Origin: Verrucomicrobiota bacterium
GTDB taxonomy: Bacteria > Verrucomicrobiota > Lentisphaeria > Oligosphaerales > JAFGRS01
Direction: 5' to 3'
Length of the DNA: 7,033 bases
Assembly (NCBI GenBank): GCA_019136035.1
Contig: JAGVUW010000149.1
Coordinates: forward strand, 1-7,033
Made by a program: the position numbers and the translations under genes. Below the pieces are notes generated by a model, which did not search any database, was not told where the DNA came from, and was given only the letters and a program-made list of their open reading frames with translations. Position 1 is the first letter of the stretch, and each line of letters starts with the position of its first letter. Shown piece after piece: positions 1 to 5,620 of the stretch.

Positions 1-273
1 GTGATCGAGACCGGCGCGGACATCATCGACGTCGATCACCTGGCGACGGACATGGCGGGCTTTGCGGCACTGCTTAAGCCCGGACAGGTCCTCTGCGGCA
101 ATGCCGACCCCGTCTCGATCATAGCCAAGGGTTCACCGGAACGGATCAGACAAACGGTCAGAACCATCCACGAACAGACCCGGGGACGGACCATCGTCTC
201 CGCCGGCTGTGAAATCCCCCCGGGCACGCCCGCGGCGAACCTGCGCGCATTCCGGGAAGCGGCCGTTCTATGA
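1..273 (+). CDS. Uroporphyrinogen decarboxylase (URO-D)-family protein, C-terminal part (5' truncated by window edge)
   Basis: Only the last 90 codons are visible. They form the C-terminal strands and helices of the URO-D fold: an ETGAD segment near the left edge, a GNADPV motif (visible residues 33-38) that matches the GNxDP strand end of HemE and MtaA/CmuA relatives, then GSPERI, and SAGCEIPPGTP (67-77) followed by NLRAFREA. In this superfamily, members are either true uroporphyrinogen III decarboxylases (haem synthesis) or methyltransferases acting on methylated substrates and corrinoids. The visible part cannot separate the two. A GTG sits at the first base but is almost certainly internal, because the fold needs about 250 more residues upstream. 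The stop overlaps the start of the next gene by four bases (ATGA), so the two are translationally coupled. The pairing with a FAD_oxidored-type flavoprotein argues mildly for a catabolic or methyl-transfer role rather than HemE. That is inference. Confidence 0.85.
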   Translation: MIETGADIIDVDHLATDMAGFAALLKPGQVLCGNADPVSIIAKGSPERIRQTVRTIHEQTRGRTIVSAGCEIPPGTPAANLRAFREAAVL

Positions 274-1715
274 ACACTGAGGGAACGACGTCAATGGCGA
301 AGGACTGTGCGCCTGACTGCTCAGAGAGAAAGGACCTCGCGTATGACGTCATCGTGGCGGGTGGCGGCGCGGCGGGTGTCGGTGCGGCCTTGGCCGCATC
401 AAGGCGAGGTCACGTGCTTCTGGTGGAAACGGAATCTACGGTGGGGGGCGATCTGCTGACGGGGATGCCCATCTACGGGGCATGGAACTCGCTTGGTGAG
501 CAGTGCGTTGGCGGGGTGCTGAACGATCTAATGGCCGAGTGTCGTCAGCAGCCGGACGGATTCATAGGTCCGGTGTGCGACTGGCGAACCGTCTACGGTT
601 TATGCCTGTCGCCGGCGGCGCTGCACCTTGCGATCCTTCGCCTCCTCCATGCGTGTGGCGCCCACGTGATGCTCAAGTCAACCCTGACGCGGGTGGGAGC
701 CAAGGACGGACACGTTGGGGACGTCGAGGTCGCCAGTCACGATGGCTTACACCGGATCCAGTGCGCCAGCGTGGTGGACGCGACCGGCTCCGGTCGCGTC
801 ACCGAACTTGCCGGCGGTCAGGTCGAAGGTCCTGGTTCACAGGAGACTCCACAGCCGATGAGTCTCTTGTTCCGGATGTCCGGCGTGTCCTTCGGGGAGT
901 TCCTTCGTTTCGTCAAGGAGAACCCCGCCGAGTTCCTGCTTGCCGAAAACCCCGTTTACGGCGTCACGCCGCCCGAGGCGGCTCAGCGTGTTCACGACGG
1001 CGGCCTTCCGTACGCGGCACTCTCGGCTGGAGGCGCGTTACTCGGCGGCGCTATCGCCGGGGGGCGTGTTCAGCCTTGTACAGCGTTCTTCATCACCCCG
1101 ACGTCCCGTCAGCGTCGGGAGGTCTGCATCAACGCCACGCGCATTTCCTCGACCACGTTGCTCGATGCGCGGGGAACCTCATGCGTCCTGCTGGACTTGG
1201 CGGAGCAGGTACATCAAAGCGTCGCGTTCCTGCGTGCATCGGTGCCGGGGTTCAGCGGCGCCTGCCTATCGTCGGTGGCGCATCGCATGGGTGTACGGGA
1301 AACCAAGCGCATCAGGGGCGATGAGAGTCTGACAGAGAGCCATGTGCTGAACGCCGTCAAGTCGTCGGAGGGGATTGCGAAAGGGGCCCATCACGTGGAC
1401 ATCCATGGCAGCGGTACGAAGCAGATCCGCAAGCCGGTTCACGGTGGCGGCACCTACGACATCCCATTCGGGAGTCTCGTCCCCACGGGCCTCAGGAATG
1501 TTATTGCGGCCGGGCGGTGCATCTCGTCCGATCGTTCGGCGAATGGCTCTCTCCGCCTGATGGGCACCTGCATGGCTACCGGCCAGGCCGCTGGCACGAT
1601 GGCCAGCCTGCTTGCGGAGTCACGCGCAAAGAACAGGGATATTCGCGACCTGAGCGTCACTCGCGTGAGAGAGGTCCTGCGGCAGGATGGTGCCATCCTC
1701 GATGGTATACGGTGA
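270..1715 (+). CDS. FAD-dependent oxidoreductase (FAD_oxidored type)
   Basis: A cytosolic flavoprotein of 481 aa. It opens with a Rossmann dinucleotide-binding motif, DVIVAGGGAAG (GxGxxG at G31, G33, G36), an acidic residue closing strand 2 (E53, VLLVE) and the GG pair at 59-60. The C-terminus carries the second FAD contact of this family: IPFGSLVP, then AGRCIS (414-419) and CMATGQAAG (to about 442). This layout matches the FAD-dependent oxidoreductases of Pfam FAD_oxidored. The substrate is unknown, and no CxxC iron-sulfur cluster motif is visible. Start choice: ATG at 270 overlaps the upstream stop (ATGA). ATG at 294 (Met9) is a good alternative, since GAGGGA at 279-284 lies 9 bases before it and the conserved fold begins only near residue 25. 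Codon use is looser than in comM: about 70% GC at third positions over residues 27-67 by hand count. A strong hairpin 45 bases after the stop may end the transcript. Confidence 0.93.
   Translation: MNTEGTTSMAKDCAPDCSERKDLAYDVIVAGGGAAGVGAALAASRRGHVLLVETESTVGGDLLTGMPIYGAWNSLGEQCVGGVLNDLMAECRQQPDGFIGPVCDWRTVYGLCLSPAALHLAILRLLHACGAHVMLKSTLTRVGAKDGHVGDVEVASHDGLHRIQCASVVDATGSGRVTELAGGQVEGPGSQETPQPMSLLFRMSGVSFGEFLRFVKENPAEFLLAENPVYGVTPPEAAQRVHDGGLPYAALSAGGALLGGAIAGGRVQPCTAFFITPTSRQRREVCINATRISSTTLLDARGTSCVLLDLAEQVHQSVAFLRASVPGFSGACLSSVAHRMGVRETKRIRGDESLTESHVLNAVKSSEGIAKGAHHVDIHGSGTKQIRKPVHGGGTYDIPFGSLVPTGLRNVIAAGRCISSDRSANGSLRLMGTCMATGQAAGTMASLLAESRAKNRDIRDLSVTRVREVLRQDGAILDGIR
279..284 (+). promoter_or_regulatory. 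Shine-Dalgarno candidate supporting an alternative ATG at 294
   Basis: GAGGGA lies 9 bases before the in-frame ATG at 294 and inside the first codons of the longer reading from 270. It is a better-spaced ribosome site than the GGGAA at 254-258, which serves the ATG at 270. Both starts may be used. The choice changes only eight residues outside the conserved FAD domain. Confidence 0.4.
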
Positions 1716-1759
1716 CACCAACGGGAGGTCGGCAGCAACGCCGTGAGCCTCCCGTCTAT

Positions 1760-1805
1760 CGGAGCTTCCGCCACGGGCGGGCAACGGCCCGTGGCGGAAG
1801 CTCCG
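1760..1805 (+). terminator. Perfect 19-bp-stem hairpin after the FAD oxidoreductase gene
   Basis: The arm at 1760-1778 (CGGAGCTTCCGCCACGGGC) is the exact reverse complement of 1787-1805, with an 8-base loop (GGGCAACG). It starts 45 bases after the stop at 1715 and lies in the gap before comM, so it is well placed as a transcription end or mRNA-stabilising structure. No T-run follows (the next bases are TCCGACTTGATGTTT), so it is not a standard intrinsic terminator. Such a long perfect palindrome could equally be a copy of a dispersed palindromic repeat. The structure is directly visible; the role is inferred. Confidence 0.55.
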
Positions 1806-1841
1806 TCCGACTTGATGTTTGCGCCCAGCGGCGTTAGCGTC

Positions 1842-1880
1842 TGGGTGTTCCGCGGTGATGGAGGAAGCCCGGGACACCCA
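1842..1880 (+). other. Leader hairpin just upstream of comM
   Basis: TGGGTGTTCCG at 1842-1852 pairs with CGGGACACCCA at 1870-1880 (11 pairs, one of them G-T) around a 17-base loop rich in GGA/GAG. The stem ends 11 bases before the GAGGCGAGGG ribosome-binding region (1891-1900). It could shape translation of comM or be incidental in GC-rich DNA. No known riboswitch or leader class was recognised. Confidence 0.3.
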
Positions 1881-1900
1881 TTCGGGAAGGGAGGCGAGGG

Positions 1901-3436
1901 ATGCTGACGCGCACCTGGAGCTCGGCGATTCAGGGCATTGACGCCTGCACGGTCGAGGTGGAGGTCAATGCCTCCATGGCCGGCAACGAGACGGTGGTCA
2001 CGGTGGTGGGCCTGCCGGACGCCGCGGTGCGGGAGAGCCGCGAGCGTGTCTGGTCGGCGATCTACACCAGCGGCTTCCTGCCGCCGCATGGGCATACCAC
2101 GATCAACCTGGCGCCGGCCGACCTGAAGAAATCCGGCGCCGCCTTCGACCTGCCGATCGCGCTGGGCATCATCGCCGCCGTCGACGGCCTCGACCCGGAA
2201 CGGCTCAACCAGGCGATGATCGTCGGCGAACTGGCCCTCGACGGCACGGTCCGGCCGATCTATGGAGCCCTGCCCGTGGCCCTGCACGCCCGCAGCCTCG
2301 GCCTGAAGCACCTCCTCGTGCCGGCCGAGAACGCTACCGAAGCCGCCGTGGCCAAGGGCATCGCCGTCTACGGCGTCTCGCACCTCCTCGACGCAGTCCG
2401 CTTCCTGCGCGACCCCACGGCCCTGCCGGCGGTCAGCGTCGACATCGACGCCCTCTACGGCGCTCCGCCGGATGCCGGGCTGGACTTCGCCGATGTCAAA
2501 GGCCAGGAGACGGCCCGACGCGCCCTCGAGGTCGCCGCGGCCGGAGGGCATAACCTCCTGATGATCGGCCCGCCGGGCTCGGGCAAGACCATGCTGGCGC
2601 AGCGCCTGCCGGGGATTCTGCCGCGGCTGAGTCTGGAGGAGGCCCTCGAGGTCACCAAGATCCACAGCATCGCCGGCCTCCTGGGACGGCAGACGGCGCT
2701 GCTGACGGCGCGGCCGTTCCGCGCGCCGCACCACACGGTCAGCGACGCCGGCCTGCTCGGCGGCCAGGCCCTGCCGCGGCCGGGCGAGATCAGCCTGGCA
2801 CACCACGGCGTGCTCTTCCTCGATGAGCTCCCGGAGTTCAAACGCAATGTCCTGGAGGTCCTGCGGCAGCCCCTCGAGAGCGGCGATGTGACCATCTCGC
2901 GGGCCGCCGGCACGGTCACCTTCCCGGCGCGCTTCATGCTCGTCGCGGCAATGAACCCCTGCCCCTGCGGCCACCTCGGCAGCCTGCAGCGGCAGTGCCG
3001 CTGCAGTTCCGGCGCCATCCACCACTACCGCTCGCGCATCTCCGGGCCGCTCCTCGACCGCATCGATATCCACATAGACGTCGCGCCCCTGCCTGAACAG
3101 CTCCTCCTCGAACGACGCCACGGCGAGGCCTCGGCCGCCGTCCGCGAACGCGTCGCCCAGGCACGCGCCCGACAGCAGGCGCGCTTTGCCGGAACCGCGG
3201 TGCACTGCAATGCCGCCATGACCGGCAAGATGATGGACGCCACCTGCGCCCTCAACCAGGAAACGCGGAGCCTCCTGCGCTTCGCCATCGCTGAGCTGAA
3301 CCTCAGCGCCCGCGCCTACGACCGCATCCTGCGCGTCGCCCGAACCCTCGCCGACCTCGAGGGCGCCGAGAGCATCGACGCCCGACACGTCCAGGAGGCG
3401 ATCCAGTACCGCAGCCTCGACCGGCAGATGTGGTGA
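1901..3436 (+). CDS. comM: ComM/YifB family Mg-chelatase-like AAA+ ATPase
   Basis: A complete 511-aa protein, close to the usual family length of about 500-510 aa. Order of parts: an N-terminal ribosomal-S5-like ChlI domain (about 1-170, with NLAPADLKKSGAAFDLPIA as a family hallmark); the AAA+ Mg-chelatase core with Walker A GPPGSGKT (223-230, K229) and Walker B VLFLDE (304-309); the NPCPCG signature (352-357) followed by CRC (366-368), a cysteine cluster typical of the family; RISGPLLDRID (379-389); and the C-terminal lid helices ending LSARAYDRILRVARTLADLE and RHVQEAIQYRSLDR. In Vibrio and Haemophilus, ComM is a hexameric helicase that drives branch migration during integration of transforming DNA. 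Many non-competent bacteria also keep it, so presence alone does not prove competence. The ATG at 1901 is preceded by purine-rich GAGGCGAGGG. Third positions are almost all G or C (19 of 20 codons in 2102-2161). No neighbouring competence gene is visible. Confidence 0.97.
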   Translation: MLTRTWSSAIQGIDACTVEVEVNASMAGNETVVTVVGLPDAAVRESRERVWSAIYTSGFLPPHGHTTINLAPADLKKSGAAFDLPIALGIIAAVDGLDPERLNQAMIVGELALDGTVRPIYGALPVALHARSLGLKHLLVPAENATEAAVAKGIAVYGVSHLLDAVRFLRDPTALPAVSVDIDALYGAPPDAGLDFADVKGQETARRALEVAAAGGHNLLMIGPPGSGKTMLAQRLPGILPRLSLEEALEVTKIHSIAGLLGRQTALLTARPFRAPHHTVSDAGLLGGQALPRPGEISLAHHGVLFLDELPEFKRNVLEVLRQPLESGDVTISRAAGTVTFPARFMLVAAMNPCPCGHLGSLQRQCRCSSGAIHHYRSRISGPLLDRIDIHIDVAPLPEQLLLERRHGEASAAVRERVAQARARQQARFAGTAVHCNAAMTGKMMDATCALNQETRSLLRFAIAELNLSARAYDRILRVARTLADLEGAESIDARHVQEAIQYRSLDRQMW

Positions 3437-3438
3437 GA

Positions 3439-3690
3439 GGAGGAAACCAACGACCAAAGCTGAACGCTCAACGCCCAACGCTCAACGACGGAGGAGGAAC
3501 GCCCAACGCGGAACGCTCAACGCCCAACGCTCAACGACGGAGGAGGAACGCCCAACGCGGAACGCTCAACGCCCAACGCTCAACGACGGAGGAGGAACGC
3601 CCAACGCGGAAAGCCCAACGACCAACGCTTAACGCCGGAGGGGAAGAACGCCGAACGCTTAACGAGCAACGGCGGAGGAGAGGCGACAGA
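3439..3690 (+). repeat. AACG-heptad tandem array, 49-bp period (forward orientation)
   Basis: Three perfect 49-bp copies lie head to tail at 3462-3510, 3511-3559 and 3560-3608. A degraded lead-in precedes them (from about 3439) and a degraded tail follows (3609 to about 3690). Each unit is seven heptads: mostly AACGNNN (AACGCTC, AACGCCC, AACGACG, AACGCGG) plus one purine heptad GAGGAGG. Because GAGGAGG follows AACGACG, every unit carries a perfect AGGAGG. The array starts right after the comM stop and runs up to the four-helix-bundle gene. The period is not a multiple of three, so each copy is read in a new frame. It happens to lack stops in one frame but is judged non-coding. A second array of the same design lies in opposite orientation at 4205-4385. 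Confidence 0.95.
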
Positions 3691-3724
3691 ACGTGGTAAC
3701 GCCAGAGATGGGGCGGCAGGCCAT

Positions 3725-3734
3725 GGAGGAGAGG
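3725..3734 (+). promoter_or_regulatory. Ribosome-binding site that fixes the start of the four-helix-bundle gene
   Basis: GGAGGAGAGG ends 6 bases before the ATG at 3741. Upstream in-frame starts (GTG 3693, ATG 3708, ATG 3723) either lack a comparable site or, at 3723, overlap this one. Translation from 3741 begins with the family-typical FDLDERLLAF segment. Confidence 0.75.
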
Positions 3735-3740
3735 ACGCCG

Positions 3741-4100
3741 ATGGCACACGGTTTTGATCTGGATGAACGTCTGCTGGCTTTCTCGGTAGAGATCATCCGG
3801 TTGACGGAGGCGCTGCCGACGACGCGGTCGGGCAATCACGTGGCGTCACAACTGCTACGCTGCGGCACCTCACCCTACCCGAACCATGGCGAGGCCCAGG
3901 CGGCCGAATCAGCCAGGGATTTCGTGCACAAACCGCGTATCGGTCTAAAAGAACTCCGCGAGACCAGGAACTGGCTTCGACTTGTCCAGGGTGTCCCGCT
4001 CTCGGAGACGACCGGGGACGTCACGAGGCTACTCCAGGAATGTGACGAGTTGATACGCATCTTCGCCGCCAGCATCCGCACGGCCGAGAAGCGCCTCTGA
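3741..4100 (+). CDS. Four-helix-bundle protein (23S rRNA-intervening-sequence / Avd-like family)
   Basis: A 119-aa protein matching the small four-helix-bundle family (Pfam 23S_rRNA_IVP, TIGR02436) over its whole length. It has FDLDERLLAFSVEIIRLTEAL as helix 1, SGNHVASQLLRCGTSPYPNHGEAQAAES across helix 2, DFVHKPRIGLKELRETRNWLRL as helix 3, and a LLQECDELIRIFAASIRTAEKR tail as helix 4. The basic surfaces of this family are thought to bind nucleic acid. First members were found inside 23S rRNA intervening sequences, and Avd, the accessory protein of diversity-generating retroelements, shares the fold. The cellular role of stand-alone members is not known. A proline in VHKPRI, where relatives more often have a helix-friendly residue, is a mild oddity. 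In-frame GTG/ATG codons up to 3693 would add 16 residues with no family match. The gene is bracketed by inverted 49-bp heptad arrays and uses looser codons than comM (about 75% GC3 over residues 6-53), consistent with arrival as part of a mobile or repeated unit. No reverse transcriptase is visible. Confidence 0.92.
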   Translation: MAHGFDLDERLLAFSVEIIRLTEALPTTRSGNHVASQLLRCGTSPYPNHGEAQAAESARDFVHKPRIGLKELRETRNWLRLVQGVPLSETTGDVTRLLQECDELIRIFAASIRTAEKRL

Positions 4101-4204
4101 CGGGTCGTTCGCCACGGCCCATCCCTGTACCTGTGATGTAAAATCCTATGGAATAGATGGTTGCGGTATTGCCTTTGAGATCCCGCTGGGCTCTACAGCG
4201 GCCA

Positions 4205-4385
4205 TCGACGTTGAGCGTTGGACGTTCCCCTGCCCGCCTTCGACGTTGGGCGTTGGACGTTCGACGTTCGGCGTTCCCTCTCCGGCCTTCAACGTTGGAC
4301 GTTGGGCGTTCGACGTTCGGCGTTCCCTCTCCGGCCTTCAACGTTTGACGTTGGGCGTTCGGCGTTCCCCTTCGCTCTTCAGGCC
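4205..4385 (-). repeat. Heptad tandem array, 49-bp period (inverted relative to the 3439-3690 array)
   Basis: On the plus strand this reads as CGTTNNN heptads (CGTTGAG, CGTTGGA, CGTTGGG, CGTTCGA, CGTTCGG), that is, AACG heptads on the minus strand. The phrase from CGACGTTCGG through CCTCTCCGGCCTTCAACGTT recurs at 4262 and 4311, exactly 49 bp apart. A third, shortened copy lacks one heptad, so its GGCGTT falls at 4361. Each unit again joins AACG heptads to a purine block on the minus strand (GGAGAGGG). CGTTGAGCGTTGG at 4209-4221 is the exact complement of CCAACGCTCAACG inside every perfect unit of the upstream array. The array fills most of the gap between the four-helix-bundle gene and the GDT1 gene. 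In the remaining gap (4101-4204) there is only an AT-richer patch near 4136-4160 and a 6-bp hairpin at 4183-4201. Confidence 0.92.
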
Positions 4386-4408
4386 GCCGGCGGCGGGCAG
4401 CGCGGGCG

Positions 4409-4436
4409 CTTGACAGCGCCGGCGCAGAGGGTAGTT
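4409..4436 (+). promoter_or_regulatory. Candidate sigma-70-type promoter for the GDT1 gene
   Basis: A perfect -35 hexamer TTGACA (4409-4414) is followed after 16 bases by TAGTTT (4431-4436). The latter keeps the TA and final T of the -10 consensus but only three of six positions. It lies just after the inverted heptad array and about 87 bases before the ATG at 4524. No other good promoter was seen for this gene. Confidence 0.4.
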
Positions 4437-4523
4437 TCCACGGCGCTCGGAACCCCACACGGCCGGATCGGCGACAAGACGCGTCAGCGCAGGCCAGCAC
4501 CCCAAAGGACAGCCTCCCCGACC

Positions 4524-5330
4524 ATGAACACCAAGATCCTCCTGGCCAGCTTTGGCCTCGTCTTCCTGGCCGAACTCGGCGACAAGACCCAGCTCACGGC
4601 GCTGGCCTTCTCAAGCGCCACGCGCAGCCCCTGGAGTGTCTTTCTGGGCACGAGTCTGGCCCTGATCTGCACCACGGCGTTGGCCGTGGTCTGCGGCGAG
4701 GCCCTCACCCGCGTGGTGCCCGAGCGCATCCTGCACCTGGCCTCGGCGGTGATGTTCGTGCTGGTGGGGCTGATCCTGCTGGTGAACCTCGCCCGCAAGG
4801 CCCAGCCCGCGGCGCCGGCCGCGGAGGAGGCGCCGGCGGCCGAGGGCGCCCTGGTGATCCCGCCGGGGCCGCTGTCGCGCTTCGTGGCGCGCCAGGCGGT
4901 CGCCTTCGAAGAGGAACTCGCCGGCGACATCCGCCAGGCCATGCAGTCAATCGCCGATCCGGCCCTGCGACAGGCCCTCCAGGACCTCGAACGGCGCCAC
5001 CGCGGCCACGCCGAGGCACTCACCGGCCTCGAGCAGAAGACCGTTGCCGAGCACCGCACCGATGTCGACGACGACCTCGCCAAGGGCCACCCGGAGCGCC
5101 TCCTGACGGCCCTGCGCGACGCCGGCCAGGCCGGCGCCGACGACGACGCCGTCGCCGGCATCATCCGCCGCCAGGAGGCCGCGGCCGAGTTCTACATCGC
5201 CCTGGCGCGCCTCGTGCGCTTCCACGACGCTCGCGACGTCCTCCGCGCTCTGGCCATGGAGGAGGTCCGCCTGGCGCAGGAGACCTGCGCCCTGGTCAAC
5301 CACGAGCGGCCGGCCACGGCCAGCGCCTGA
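4524..5330 (+). CDS. GDT1/TMEM165 (UPF0016) family transporter fused to a ferritin-like domain
   Basis: A predicted inner-membrane protein of 268 aa. Residues 1-91 are one GDT1 domain: three membrane helices (about 4-31, 38-60, 70-91) and the family signature ELGDKT (17-22) near the N-terminus. GDT1 proteins move Mn2+ or Ca2+ out of the cytosol, usually against H+. One-domain bacterial members are thought to pair up, because the full fold has two such motifs. After an Ala/Pro/Glu linker (92-118) comes a soluble region (120-260) that resembles two ferritin/rubrerythrin-like helix pairs: EEELA (129-133) with LERRHRGHAEAL (155-166), and EAAAEFYIALARL (218-230) with LAMEEVRL (243-250). The first pair keeps an ExxH (E156, H159). 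The second has Leu250 where His is expected, so a di-iron site would be incomplete. ATG 4524 is chosen because the in-frame stretch back to 4218 merely translates the heptad array. AAAGGA at 4504-4509 is a weak, distant ribosome site. An iron/manganese detoxification role is inference. Confidence 0.9.
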   Translation: MNTKILLASFGLVFLAELGDKTQLTALAFSSATRSPWSVFLGTSLALICTTALAVVCGEALTRVVPERILHLASAVMFVLVGLILLVNLARKAQPAAPAAEEAPAAEGALVIPPGPLSRFVARQAVAFEEELAGDIRQAMQSIADPALRQALQDLERRHRGHAEALTGLEQKTVAEHRTDVDDDLAKGHPERLLTALRDAGQAGADDDAVAGIIRRQEAAAEFYIALARLVRFHDARDVLRALAMEEVRLAQETCALVNHERPATASA

Positions 5331-5380
5331 TCCGGGCGGCGCCAGGCGTTGCCGCAGCCAGGTCACCAGCGCGGCAAGTA

Positions 5381-5429
5381 GGTCCACGGCGCCGTCCGTG
5401 GACCCCCCGGGCGCTACCGGCGCCCGGGG
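5381..5429. terminator. Two back-to-back hairpins in the convergent intergenic gap
   Basis: Hairpin one: GGTCCACGG (5381-5389) pairs with CCGTGGACC (5396-5404), with a 6-base loop. Hairpin two begins at the very next base: CCCCGGGCGC (5405-5414) pairs with GCGCCCGGGG (5420-5429), with a 5-base loop. They lie 50 bases after the GDT1 stop and between two convergent genes, so they may end transcription from the left and shield the right. No T-run follows on either strand, so a Rho-independent function is not certain. Confidence 0.5.
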
Positions 5430-5620
5430 CGCCGGACAGAACACGGCAAGAGACCGCCTCGAGCGCCCTCCCCGTCAGAGTACCGGCCTCGGCCGGAAGC
5501 GTGCCGCGTGCCTTCAGGCCGCGGCGGCATCCGGTGCCGCGCCGGGCTGCAGCCACGGCGCCACGACTCCCGCGGGAAGGGGCCCCGCCGGGGGACGCCC
5601 GGGGCGTCTGCCTGCGGGGC

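Noticed and set aside
1..3. GTG at the first base as start of the URO-D-family gene
   Set aside because: It is a window-edge coincidence. Only the C-terminal part of the fold is present.
503..1324. Second plus-strand frame inside the FAD oxidoreductase gene
   Set aside because: It is out of frame with a clearly conserved flavoprotein, Arg-rich and without motifs.
1454..3478. A very long open frame (674 codons) on the minus strand opposite comM
   Set aside because: It is the antisense shadow of a GC3-rich gene. Its translation is low-complexity Arg/Ala/Gly-rich, has no family motif, and covers a gene with clear AAA+ signatures on the plus strand.
3462..3608. CRISPR array
   Set aside because: Units are contiguous and identical with no unique spacers, and no cas gene is visible.
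3430..3699. Plus-strand 89-codon frame with Asn-Ala-Gln-Arg style repeats
   Set aside because: It is a read-through of the 49-bp array. The period is not a multiple of three, so the repeat changes frame at each copy, and no protein repeat is under selection.
3439..4385. Diversity-generating retroelement, suggested by the Avd-like fold
   Set aside because: There is no reverse transcriptase and no template/variable repeat pair with adenine-specific differences in the window.
4218..4523. In-frame N-terminal extension of the GDT1 protein
   Set aside because: It only translates the heptad array and leader. The membrane domain and its ELGDKT motif start right after the ATG at 4524, as in relatives.
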